A stretch of 64,000 nt of DNA, from assembly GCF_000739015.1 (NCBI RefSeq), contig NZ_JPUG01000062.1:186001-250000 (forward strand), read 5' to 3'. Source of the stretch: Microvirga sp. BSC39. Its GTDB lineage: Bacteria > Pseudomonadota > Alphaproteobacteria > Rhizobiales > Beijerinckiaceae. Under the pieces are notes generated by a model. The model was not told where the DNA came from, ran no database searches, and saw only the letters and a program-made list of their open reading frames with translations. This document shows, one piece after another, positions 8,847 through 16,364 of this stretch (position 1 is the first letter of the stretch; the number at the start of each line of letters is the position of its first letter). Both the position numbers and the translations under genes were made by a program.

Positions 8847-9299
8847 TTACTTCGCAGCGGTCTGGGTCGCGAGCTTGTCGAAGAGATTGCCGAACACCTG
8901 CTTGGCCTTGCCCGGATGGGTGGCAGCCTTCGCCTGATCCGCATTCGTCGGCTCGCCAACCACGATCATGCCGACCATGCCCATGCCGTAATGCGGCTTG
9001 CACTTGTAGCCGTACACACCGGGCTTGTCGAAGGTGATCGCCACTTCCTCGTTCATCTTGCCCACGAAGGTCTTGCCGCCTTCAGGGATCATCGTGTCGA
9101 TCGTCTCCACATTGTGTCCCTTGTCCGAAGCCAGGAACTTGACCGTGTCGCCCGGATTGATCTTCACGAACGCCGGCTCGAACACCATGACACCCTCGGT
9201 GCCCTTGTTCAGCATCTTGATCTCGACTTCGGCCGCGCCGGCGGCACCGGCAAAGCCGATGGCCGTCACGAGAGCGCCGAGTACGATAAACTTCCGCAT
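8847..9299 (-). CDS. Pseudoazurin, periplasmic blue copper protein
   Basis: This small periplasmic electron carrier delivers electrons to copper nitrite reductase. The 150-residue precursor has a signal peptide ending GFAGAAGA before AEVEIKMLNKG. The type 1 copper ligands are visible: His in SDKGHNVETID, then Cys and His in YKCKPHYGMGM with the Met ligand just beyond. The pairing with nirK in the same island fits this role. A TTG-N8-CAA box is 79 nt upstream. A 71-nt gap separates it from the downstream CcoG-like gene, so read-through transcription is possible. Confidence 0.95.
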   Translation of the reverse strand: MRKFIVLGALVTAIGFAGAAGAAEVEIKMLNKGTEGVMVFEPAFVKINPGDTVKFLASDKGHNVETIDTMIPEGGKTFVGKMNEEVAITFDKPGVYGYKCKPHYGMGMVGMIVVGEPTNADQAKAATHPGKAKQVFGNLFDKLATQTAAK

Positions 9300-9377
9300 G
9301 ATCCTTCTCCTTCGGAAAAACTGGCGAGCCTGACCGGCTCTTGAGGAGAAGTCATACGAGCATTCCCGGAAAGATAT

Positions 9378-9391
9378 TTGAGCTACAGCAA
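9378..9391. promoter_or_regulatory. NnrR-type box upstream of pseudoazurin
   Basis: TTGAGCTACAGCAA fits TTG-N8-CAA with a GCAA-type right half, and it lies 79-92 nt before the pseudoazurin ATG. It resembles the boxes before nor and nirK. Confidence 0.6.
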
Positions 9392-9478
9392 ACAGACCGC
9401 CTGTTCCCGGCTGGACAGGAATTCTCCTAAGGACAATTCCTGAGGACGCCTGGATCCAGGGCAGCGAGGGACCTGTTT

Positions 9479-9492
9479 TTGAGATAGCTCAA
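9479..9492. promoter_or_regulatory. FNR/NnrR-type box upstream of the Crp/Fnr regulator
   Basis: TTGAGATAGCTCAA is a 14-bp dyad with symmetric TTGAG and CTCAA arms, 91 nt before the regulator's ATG. It suggests autoregulation or control by a second Crp/Fnr protein. Confidence 0.6.
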
Positions 9493-9582
9493 TGACTGTT
9501 GAAAGGTTGTGTATCAGGTTCTGCTCATAGCAGGCGCCGGATCTCCGGCGTCTCTCCTGATTGCTGCGCCGGAGCCCATTAC

Positions 9583-10281
9583 ATGCCCGTCCTGGACAAG
9601 TCCCTGGTTGCTGCTCTCCCCATGTTTTCAGGCATGGAGGACAGCGATCTCGACGCAATCCTGAAAGAGGCTCAATCGGTGCGGTACCCGAAGGGCTCAA
9701 GCGTCTTTCAGCAGGACGATGAGGCCCACTCCTTTTTCCTCCTTCTTCACGGGCATCTGAGGGTCATGAAGGTCACGCCCGACGGGCAGCAGGTGGTGGT
9801 ACGCTTCGTCACGGCCGGCGAGATGTTCGGGATCGCCATGGCCATGGGACGGAAAACATACCCGGCGACCGCTATCGCGGTCGTCGACAGTGTTGCGCTG
9901 GTCTGGCCCGCTGCGGCCTGGCCGCGCCTCGTCGCAAAGCACCCCTCTCTCGCCGTCAACACGATCCAGACCGTCGGCAGCCGGCTCCATGATGCCCATA
10001 CCCGGGTCATCGAAATGTCTACCGAACAGGTCGAACGCCGGGTCGCCCATGCTCTCCTGCGGCTCGTCCAACAGGCAGGCCGGAAGGGCGAGAACGGGAT
10101 CCAGATCGACTTTCCGATTTCACGACAGGACGTCGCGGAAATGACGGCGACGACGCTTCATACGGTCAGCCGGATCCTGAGCGCCTGGGAGGATCAGGGG
10201 CTTGTGGAAAGCGGACGTCAGAAGATCTCGATCCGAAATCCGCACAAGCTGTTCATGATCGCAGAAGGCGCCTCTGCTTAA
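9583..10281 (+). CDS. Crp/Fnr-family regulator, NnrR/Dnr type
   Basis: This 232-residue regulator has an N-terminal cyclic-nucleotide-binding-like beta barrel (about 15-130), a dimerisation helix, and a C-terminal helix-turn-helix around SRQDVAEMTATTLHTVSRIL (about 180-200). It has no cysteines for an FNR-type Fe-S cluster, which with its position between pseudoazurin and nor/nir points to an NO-responsive NnrR/Dnr regulator. The ATG at 9583 has GGAG 8 nt upstream. A TTG start at 9499 would cover the box region and is rejected. It probably activates nir, nor and pseudoazurin through the TTG-N8-CAA boxes. The signal sensed is inferred. Confidence 0.88.
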   Translation: MPVLDKSLVAALPMFSGMEDSDLDAILKEAQSVRYPKGSSVFQQDDEAHSFFLLLHGHLRVMKVTPDGQQVVVRFVTAGEMFGIAMAMGRKTYPATAIAVVDSVALVWPAAAWPRLVAKHPSLAVNTIQTVGSRLHDAHTRVIEMSTEQVERRVAHALLRLVQQAGRKGENGIQIDFPISRQDVAEMTATTLHTVSRILSAWEDQGLVESGRQKISIRNPHKLFMIAEGASA

Positions 10282-10295
10282 AGGCCGGTCCCCTC

Positions 10296-10550
10296 TCATG
10301 CCGGCCATCGCGCGCCGATGGTCTCCCGCTCCCTCGCACCGGCGGGTTCGGGCGCCTGCGCGATGATGGCGCTCAGCTCCGCCAGGAACTCATCCTGATC
10401 GACCCCGTGCTCGCGGCAGGCGTCGCTGATCGTGTGGAAGCAGGTGATCGGACAACCGACGCAATGCATCTTACGATCCAGGAATGCACGGATCGTCATG
10501 GGCCATTGCCGCATCACGTCGTCGACATACAGGGTGGCTGAAACAGGCAT
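10296..10550 (-). CDS. DUF1858 domain protein
   Basis: This 84-residue cytosolic protein starts MPVSATLYVDDVMRQWP. Residues 1-62 form a DUF1858 domain with the Cys motif MHCVGCPITCFHTI, which has three cysteines, then helices SDACREHGVDQDEFLAEL. Tandem ATGs at 10553 and 10550 follow GGAGG, and the second has better spacing. DUF1858 domains occur in proteins linked to NO and nitrite metabolism and may bind a cofactor, but the biochemical role is unknown. It is divergent from the DUF2249 gene and shares an FNR/NnrR-type box with it. Confidence 0.85.
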   Translation of the reverse strand: MPVSATLYVDDVMRQWPMTIRAFLDRKMHCVGCPITCFHTISDACREHGVDQDEFLAELSAIIAQAPEPAGARERETIGARWPA

Positions 10551-10616
10551 CATCGCCTCCGGGTGACTTGGTTCGTTCAATATGAAGCAATCTTGCCGGA
10601 TCTCAGGTTGATGTCT

Positions 10617-10630
10617 TTGCGCAACATCAA
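10617..10630. promoter_or_regulatory. FNR/NnrR-type box between the DUF1858 and DUF2249 genes
   Basis: TTGCGCAACATCAA has a canonical ATCAA right arm and a TTGCG left arm. A wider dyad GTTGATGT (10607-10614) and ACATCAAC surrounds it. It lies 67 nt before the DUF1858 start and 137 nt before the DUF2249 start, so it could serve either gene or both. Confidence 0.6.
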
Positions 10631-10766
10631 CAAGACCGGCGTCAGACGCCAATCAGTCGCCTGTTTGAGGTGGGGCAAAGAAAGACTTCATCTTTCGAGC
10701 GAGAGTGCCCGCTGCCTGACGGTCCCGGCTGGATCATCTCGTCCGCTCGGCAAGGAGCACCTTCCG

Positions 10767-11015
10767 ATGTCTACATCCAAGGCCAACGACACAATTCTCG
10801 ACGTTCGTCAGATCATGCCCCACATGCGGCACCCTTTGATCTTCGATACATTCGATCAACTTGAGCCGGGCAAGAGCTTCCTGGTCGTGAACGATCACGA
10901 TCCAAGGCCCCTGCTCTACCGCTTCGGTATCAACTATCCGGGCAAGTTCGACTGGGATTATGTGGCAAAAGGTCCAGAGATCTGGAAGGTCCGCATCAGC
11001 CGCGAAGCTGAGTAA
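10767..11015 (+). CDS. DUF2249 domain protein
   Basis: This 82-residue soluble protein starts MSTSKANDTILDVRQIMP at ATG 10767 with an AAGGAG site 9 nt upstream. A longer reading from 10563 lacks coding character and covers the regulatory box. The DUF2249 core is visible: RHPLIFDTFDQLEPGKSF, then NDHDPRPLLYRF and a C-terminal strand EIWKVRISR. These proteins have a SirA/TusA-like fold and are frequent near NO-related genes. The function is unknown. The divergent DUF1858 partner and the shared box suggest that the pair works together under denitrifying conditions. Confidence 0.85.
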   Translation: MSTSKANDTILDVRQIMPHMRHPLIFDTFDQLEPGKSFLVVNDHDPRPLLYRFGINYPGKFDWDYVAKGPEIWKVRISREAE

Positions 11016-11091
11016 ACCCAAAGCGCTTCACACGCAGTATCATTGACTGCGGGAGCAAGCCACGCTGGAGAGCCGAAGCCCTCCAGCTGAA

Positions 11092-11247
11092 TTATTGTGT
11101 CAGGAAGAGAGTCGCGGCGATCACGACGGACATCGTCACGGCCGTGATTGTTCCGGTCAGGCGAAGAACTCCCATCCGGTGAAGCATGATGGCGAAGATG
11201 ATGATGAGTGGTGTCGCCATCACCAGTCCGACTTGTGCATCGCTCAT
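11092..11247 (-). CDS. Small membrane protein, 51 residues
   Basis: The ATG at 11247 with GGGAGAG upstream opens a 51-residue frame starting MSDAQVGLVMATPLIIIF and ending in a TAA at 11092-11094. It has two hydrophobic segments, about 6-22 and 31-48, joined by a short basic loop (HRMGVLRLTG). I do not recognise the family. The short NorF protein of other nor clusters is one speculation. TTG-N8-CAA boxes lie 61 and 97 nt upstream, in the gap shared with norC, so expression with the denitrification genes is likely. Confidence 0.65.
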   Translation of the reverse strand: MSDAQVGLVMATPLIIIFAIMLHRMGVLRLTGTITAVTMSVVIAATLFLTQ

Positions 11248-11307
11248 GACTCAGCTCTCCCGTATTCAGGTCTGCCCTCTCTATGGACCGGAACGGCAAC
11301 GGCTTGT

Positions 11308-11321
11308 TTGAGGCAGCGCAA
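11308..11321. promoter_or_regulatory. NnrR-type box, small membrane protein side
   Basis: TTGAGGCAGCGCAA (TTG-N8-CAA, GCAA-type right half) lies 61 nt before the start of the 51-residue membrane protein gene. A second box stands 22 bp further towards norC. Confidence 0.55.
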
Positions 11322-11343
11322 CGAGAAAGCATCAAGTTGAAGC

Positions 11344-11357
11344 TTGTGCCAGAGCAA
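11344..11357. promoter_or_regulatory. NnrR-type box upstream of norC
   Basis: TTGTGCCAGAGCAA shares TTG-x-GCC-xx-AGCAA with the box before nirK. It lies 172 nt before the norC start, in the divergent gap. Confidence 0.55.
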
Positions 11358-11529
11358 AGAGAGCTCTGCCCGGTTCTGTAGGTTGCCGACCATCCGCTCT
11401 GCGGCCAGCGACCTTCATCCGAGGCATCAGCCATGTTCAGATCATCTGATAGCAAAACCCGCCCTCGCAGCCCTCCTAGTTGTCCCGTGCTGCATTCCTC
11501 CTCCCTGACTTTTCTGAAAGGAGCGCGTG

Positions 11530-11982
11530 ATGGCTGAAGTCCTCACCAAATCCGCGGCGAGAAACGTGTTCTATGGGGGCTCGTTCTTCTTCTTCGCCAT
11601 CTTCGTGGGCCTGACAGCCCACAGTCACTACTACATGAACACCACGTCGACCGACGTAGCGACGCTGAACGACTCCGTCGCCCGCGGAAAACACGTGTGG
11701 GAGAAGAACTCCTGCATCAACTGCCACTCCATCCTCGGCGAAGGGGCATATTTCGCCCCCGAACTCGGCAATGTCTGGATTCGCTATGGCGGCAAGGAGG
11801 ATCCGTCCGGCGCCCGTGAAACGCTGAAGGCCTGGATGGCCGCCCAGCCCACCGGCATCGAAGGACGGCGGCAGATGCCGCAGTTCAACCTGACTGACCA
11901 GGAACTCGACGATCTCGCCGATTTCCTGGAATGGACCAGCCGCATCAAGACCCAGAACTGGCCGCCGAACAACGCCGGCTGA
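11530..11982 (+). CDS. norC: Nitric oxide reductase cytochrome c subunit
   Basis: This membrane-anchored cytochrome c passes electrons to NorB for reduction of NO to N2O at the cytoplasmic membrane. The 150-residue product begins MAEVLTKSAARNVFYGG. It has one N-terminal anchor (GGSFFFFAIFVGLTAHSHYY, about 16-35) and a single haem c site CINCH at about 66, with axial Met likely in RRQMPQFN. ATG 11530 is preferred over a GTG 3 nt upstream by its spacing from AAAGGAG. norB follows after 16 nt, the first step of a norCBQD operon. Confidence 0.96.
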   Translation: MAEVLTKSAARNVFYGGSFFFFAIFVGLTAHSHYYMNTTSTDVATLNDSVARGKHVWEKNSCINCHSILGEGAYFAPELGNVWIRYGGKEDPSGARETLKAWMAAQPTGIEGRRQMPQFNLTDQELDDLADFLEWTSRIKTQNWPPNNAG

Positions 11983-11998
11983 GATCAGGATCATCATC

Positions 11999-13345
11999 AT
12001 GAAATACCAAACGCAAAAAGTGGCCCTGCTCTACTTCTATGGAGCCTTGGCCCTGTTCATCGCTCAGGTCCTGTTCGGCGTCCTCGCCGGCACGATCTAT
12101 GTCCTGCCCAACACCCTCTCCGAAATCCTGCCCTTCAACGTCGTCAGGATGATCCACACCAATGCCTTGATCGTCTGGCTGCTGATCGGCTTCATGGGAG
12201 CGACCTACTACCTAGTTCCGGAGGAAACCGAGACCGAACTCTTCAGTCCCTTCCTCGCCAAGCTCCAGTTCTGGATGTTCTTCGGCGCGGCTGGTGTTGC
12301 CGTGGTCGGATACCTGTTCAAGATCCATGAAGGCCGTGAGTTTCTTGAGCAACCTTTCCTGATCAAGGTCGGTATCGTGGTCGTCTGCCTGATGTTCCTG
12401 TTCAACATCACCATGACGGTTCTCAAGGGCCGAAAGACGGTCGTCACCAACATCCTGCTCTTCGGTCTGTGGGGCGTGGCCATCTTCTTCCTGTTCTCCT
12501 TCTACAACCCGTCGAACCTGGCGGTGGACAAGATGTACTGGTGGTACATCGTGCACCTGTGGGTCGAGGGCGTGTGGGAGCTGATCATGGCATCCGTGCT
12601 CGCCTTCCTGATGATCAAGCTCAACGGCATCGACCGTGAGGTGGTGGAGAAGTGGCTCTATGTCATCGTCGGCATGGCGCTGTTCTCAGGCATCCTCGGC
12701 ACGGGCCACCACTTCTACTGGATCGGCGCACCCGGCTACTGGCAGTGGATCGGCTCGCTCTTCTCCACCCTCGAGGTCGCACCTTTCTTCACCATGGTGG
12801 TCTTCACCTTCCAGATGACCTGGAAGGCCGGCCGCAAGCACCCGAACCGCGCGGCGTTGCTTTGGTCCATCGGCTGCTCGGTGATGGCTTTCTTCGGTGC
12901 GGGCGTCTGGGGCTTCCTGCACACCCTGTCGTCGGTGAACTACTACACTCACGGCACGCAGGTCACAGCCGCTCACGGACACCTCGCCTTCTTCGGCGCC
13001 TACGTGATGCTCAACCTCGCCGTGATGGCCTATGCCATGCCGCACATCCTCGGCCGCGCTCCATACAACCAGACTCTCAGCATCGTGAGCTTCTGGATCA
13101 TGTGCACGGCGATGTCGGGCATGACCTTCGCCCTCACCTTCGCGGGCGTCATACAGGTCCACCTCCAGCGCGTTCTTGGCCAGTCCTACATGGACGTCCA
13201 GGACCAGCTGGCGCTGTTCTACTGGATCCGCCTCGGCTCGGGCGTACTCGTGCTGATCTCCGCGATCATGTTCGTCTATGCGGTTTTCGTCCCCGGACGC
13301 GAGAAGGCTTCACGCCTGGCGCACGGCCTGCAGCCCGCCGAATAA
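11999..13345 (+). CDS. norB: Nitric oxide reductase catalytic subunit
   Basis: This haem b3/non-haem iron membrane enzyme couples two NO molecules to N2O. At 448 residues with about 12 membrane helices it matches cNOR large subunits. Conserved sequence includes VVRMIHTNALIVWLL (haem His), HLWVEGVWELIMASVLAFL (metal-site His and Glu), GHHFYWIG (His pair) and the C-terminal AHGHLAFFGAYVMLNLA. Electrons come from NorC. It is followed after 62 nt by norQ, with a hairpin in the gap. Confidence 0.97.
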   Translation: MKYQTQKVALLYFYGALALFIAQVLFGVLAGTIYVLPNTLSEILPFNVVRMIHTNALIVWLLIGFMGATYYLVPEETETELFSPFLAKLQFWMFFGAAGVAVVGYLFKIHEGREFLEQPFLIKVGIVVVCLMFLFNITMTVLKGRKTVVTNILLFGLWGVAIFFLFSFYNPSNLAVDKMYWWYIVHLWVEGVWELIMASVLAFLMIKLNGIDREVVEKWLYVIVGMALFSGILGTGHHFYWIGAPGYWQWIGSLFSTLEVAPFFTMVVFTFQMTWKAGRKHPNRAALLWSIGCSVMAFFGAGVWGFLHTLSSVNYYTHGTQVTAAHGHLAFFGAYVMLNLAVMAYAMPHILGRAPYNQTLSIVSFWIMCTAMSGMTFALTFAGVIQVHLQRVLGQSYMDVQDQLALFYWIRLGSGVLVLISAIMFVYAVFVPGREKASRLAHGLQPAE

Positions 13346-13354
13346 CCCCATCAC

Positions 13355-13378
13355 GGGGCGGCCCGCAGAGGCCGCCCC
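13355..13378 (+). terminator. Hairpin in the norB-norQ gap
   Basis: A perfect 9-bp stem GGGGCGGCC / GGCCGCCCC with a 6-nt loop lies just after norB and has no U-run. It may be a partial terminator or an mRNA-stabilising structure that sets norCB above norQD. Confidence 0.55.
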
Positions 13379-13407
13379 GCCCTCCCCCATGTTTTGAGGA
13401 CTGACCG

Positions 13408-14220
13408 ATGAAACCTCTTCTTCATGCCGTGCCACAGCCGGAGCTCGACCTTCCCTATTACGTTCCTGCCGGAAACGAATGCACCCTCTTCGAGCTCGCC
13501 TGGCGCAAGCGCCTGCCCCTGCTTCTGAAAGGCCCGACCGGATGCGGCAAGACCCGGTTCGTGGCCCATATGGCGGCGAAGCTGGGTCTGCCGCTTCACA
13601 CCGTCTCCTGCCACGATGACCTCACCGCCGCCGATCTCACCGGCCGCTATCTTCTCAAGGGTGGTGATACCGTGTGGGCGGATGGGCCCCTGACCCGCGC
13701 GGTGCGCGAGGGCGGCATCTGCTATCTCGACGAGGTGGTGGAAGCACGAAAGGACGTGACCGTCGTTCTCCACCCGCTCACGGACGATCGCCGCATCCTT
13801 CCCCTCGACCGGACAGGCGAGGAGTTGCAGGCACCGCAATCCTTCATGCTGGTCGTGTCCTACAACCCGGGTTACCAGACCCTGCTCAAGTCGCTGAAGC
13901 CTTCGACACGGCAGCGCTTCGTGGCTATCGAGTTCGACTTCCTGCCCCTCGAACATGAGGCTGCCGTGGTCGCCTCGGAGAGCGGCCTGTCGACGGACCG
14001 CGTGCGTCCGCTCCTGCTGCTGGCCCGTCGCCTGCGGGCGCTCAAAGGGCAGGATCTGGAGGAAGGCGTCTCGACGCGGTTGGTTGTCTATTGCGCCTCC
14101 CTCATCGCCGCCGGTGTGCCGGTGAACGAGGCTGTCGCCGCTGCCATGATCGAGCCGCTCACCGACGACCTCGATGTCAAGCAGGCCCTCGTCGAAGTCG
14201 CCAGCGCGACATTGGGCTGA
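13408..14220 (+). CDS. norQ: NorQ, MoxR-type AAA+ ATPase
   Basis: NorQ works with NorD to insert the non-haem iron and activate the NorCB complex. The 270-residue product has Walker A GPTGCGKTRF at about residue 38-47, Walker B ICYLDEVVEA at about 107, and a sensor region LVVSYNPGYQ at about 150. The Shine-Dalgarno is GAGGACTGACC-type before MKPLLHAVPQ. It is the third gene of norCBQD, and norD starts 14 nt downstream. Confidence 0.95.
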   Translation: MKPLLHAVPQPELDLPYYVPAGNECTLFELAWRKRLPLLLKGPTGCGKTRFVAHMAAKLGLPLHTVSCHDDLTAADLTGRYLLKGGDTVWADGPLTRAVREGGICYLDEVVEARKDVTVVLHPLTDDRRILPLDRTGEELQAPQSFMLVVSYNPGYQTLLKSLKPSTRQRFVAIEFDFLPLEHEAAVVASESGLSTDRVRPLLLLARRLRALKGQDLEEGVSTRLVVYCASLIAAGVPVNEAVAAAMIEPLTDDLDVKQALVEVASATLG

Positions 14221-14234
14221 ACCGGAGAAATGCC

Positions 14235-16148
14235 ATGCTCGACTTTCTGGAACTCGAGGAAACCGTCGGCCAGTTCTGGCACCGCTTGGTAGGAAGAGCA
14301 GCGACCTATCCGCGATATCCCGAGCTTGGCGTCTCTCTCGATGAGGTTCGCGCACCGCTGGCGGTGTTCTTCCGTGGACTGGGCGGCGAGGCCGGGGTGC
14401 AACTGGCGGGCACCGCCGCCCGCGCTTCGCCCCACCGCCTGAACTTCCGCCAGCGCATCGGGATTGCCGAGGAACGGCTGGAGCAGCCGGGTCGCGATGC
14501 GGCCACTCTGTTCTTACCACCTCGCATAGAACTGTTCCCATCGAGTGTGCTCAACCGCTCGCTCTACCTGTGGCTCGCGGCCTACTTCGTCCATGTGCCC
14601 CTGGAACCGATCTCCGAGACCGATCCGCTGCGCCGGGATGTCATGATGCTCCGGCGGGTGCAGGAGACCGTGGCTGCCGTTCTGGAGAACTACCCTGGGC
14701 TCGCAGAAGTTTATGCCGAGCTTTGCGATGCGATGCGCGCCGCGCGGCCCCAGCGCCCACTCCCGGCTATGGAAGGCAGGATCGAACAAATCGTGCTGTC
14801 GCTCCTTGGCGATCAAACTGCAGTGCCGCCGCCGTTGTGGGATGGCGACACGCGAGATCCGGCGCTCGCCGGTCGAGCGCCTGCGGGCTACCAGCCCTTC
14901 CTGCCCGTTCCACTCTGGGGCGACGCCTGGGCTCGCGAGGCCGGCGAGCCGAACCGCAACAGCGACGAACCCGCGGCAGCCAGCGACCTCGCCGCCTCGG
15001 ACACACGCAAGCGTTTTGCCGCCCGCCGCGAGGCGGATCAGGCTCAGCGCAGCGATCCATTCATCCTAAACCGCTTCGAGAAGATCCTGGCGATGGCCGA
15101 GATGGTCAACGTCAATCGTCCCTCGGACGACGATGAGGATGACAACGCCGAGAAGGCCCTGGACGAGATGGAGGAAATTCCCCTCTCGAAGCACAAGGGA
15201 AAGCCGGCGACCAAGCTCAAGTTCGATCTCGACCTTCCGCCAGAGGCCGTCGACACGACGAGCCTGACGGGGGAGATGACCTATCCGGAATGGGATTATA
15301 CCCGCAAAGCCTATTGGCCGAACCACTGTCGCGTGCTGACAGCACACGCCGGGGATCAGGGCGAGACATGGGAGGCCGATGAGGAGGCCCGCCGTCGCAT
15401 CCGGCGCGTCCGCCGCCAGTTCGAAGCCTTGCGGCCCAAACACGAGATCCTGCGGGCGCAGCCGGATGGCGAGGAGCTCGACATCGACGCATTGGTGCGT
15501 GCGCGCAGCGACCTGCTCGCCGGTGGCTCCGGCTCGGACCGCGTACACCTCGCCAGCAAGCGTCAGGCGCACGATCTTGCCGTGACCCTGCTGGTCGACG
15601 TCTCACTGTCCACCGACGCCTGGGTGGACAATCGGCGCGTGCTCGATGTGGAGAAGGAGGCCTTGCTGGTTCTGGCACATGGATTGGCGGCATGTGGCGA
15701 CTCCCACTCCATCATGACTTTCACGTCGCGCCGCCGTTCCTGGATACGCGTGGAGACTGTGAAGGATTTCGACGAGCCGATGGGTGCGGCAGTCGAGCGA
15801 CGCATATCGGCGCTGAAGCCCGGCTACTACACCCGCATCGGAACCGGCATCCGCCACGCAACGGCCAAACTGGCGGAGCGCCCTAATCGGCAACGTCTTC
15901 TGCTGGTACTCACCGATGGCAAGCCCAATGACATCGATTACTACGAGGGCCGGTTTGGCATCGAGGATACGCGTCGTGCTGTCATGGAAGCGCGGCGCGC
16001 CGGCGTGACCGTGTTCGGAGTGACGGTGGATCGGGAGGCGCAGTCATACTTCCCCACCCTCTTTGGTCGCGGCGGTTATGCCATAGTCAATCAGGTGGCG
16101 AAGCTGCCCTCCGCTCTGCCGGCCATTTATCGCCAGCTCGTTCGCTAG
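14235..16148 (+). CDS. norD: NorD, VWA-domain nitric oxide reductase activation protein
   Basis: NorD is the cytosolic partner of the NorQ ATPase in maturing nitric oxide reductase. The 637-residue product begins MLDFLELEETVGQFWHRLVG with GGAG 7 nt upstream. A frame extending back into norQ is rejected. The middle is acidic (SDDDEDDNAEKALDEMEE, about 297-314). The C-terminal von Willebrand A domain starts at about 448 with MIDAS DVSLS and has LLLVLTDGKPNDID near 558. The length is typical for NorD. A hairpin terminator ends the operon. Confidence 0.95.
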   Translation: MLDFLELEETVGQFWHRLVGRAATYPRYPELGVSLDEVRAPLAVFFRGLGGEAGVQLAGTAARASPHRLNFRQRIGIAEERLEQPGRDAATLFLPPRIELFPSSVLNRSLYLWLAAYFVHVPLEPISETDPLRRDVMMLRRVQETVAAVLENYPGLAEVYAELCDAMRAARPQRPLPAMEGRIEQIVLSLLGDQTAVPPPLWDGDTRDPALAGRAPAGYQPFLPVPLWGDAWAREAGEPNRNSDEPAAASDLAASDTRKRFAARREADQAQRSDPFILNRFEKILAMAEMVNVNRPSDDDEDDNAEKALDEMEEIPLSKHKGKPATKLKFDLDLPPEAVDTTSLTGEMTYPEWDYTRKAYWPNHCRVLTAHAGDQGETWEADEEARRRIRRVRRQFEALRPKHEILRAQPDGEELDIDALVRARSDLLAGGSGSDRVHLASKRQAHDLAVTLLVDVSLSTDAWVDNRRVLDVEKEALLVLAHGLAACGDSHSIMTFTSRRRSWIRVETVKDFDEPMGAAVERRISALKPGYYTRIGTGIRHATAKLAERPNRQRLLLVLTDGKPNDIDYYEGRFGIEDTRRAVMEARRAGVTVFGVTVDREAQSYFPTLFGRGGYAIVNQVAKLPSALPAIYRQLVR

Positions 16149-16171
16149 GATCCTTTCTTCACTTAAAGGCA

Positions 16172-16204
16172 AGAGGCAGGCTCGGACAATCCGAGCCTGC
16201 CTCT
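16172..16204 (+). terminator. Terminator after norCBQD
   Basis: A perfect 15-bp inverted repeat with a 3-nt loop lies 24 nt beyond the norD stop (arms 16172-16186 and 16190-16204). It separates nor from nirK. Confidence 0.75.
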
Positions 16205-16263
16205 CAACGTTTATCAGACACTCAAGGTGCCGCCTACGTATTTGTCCGTAACAGCACTCTTGT

Positions 16264-16277
16264 TTGCGCCGCAGCAA
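16264..16277. promoter_or_regulatory. NnrR-type box upstream of nirK
   Basis: TTGCGCCGCAGCAA fits TTG-N8-CAA with a GCAA-type right half and shares TTG-x-GCC-xx-AGCAA with the norC box. It lies 87 nt before the nirK start. Confidence 0.55.
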
Positions 16278-16364
16278 ATAAGCCCTCGAGCTCCCATCGT
16301 ACAACAACTTCATCCGATGACGGACCACAACGATCCGCCAGGCGGTCCCAAACAGGAGATGACG

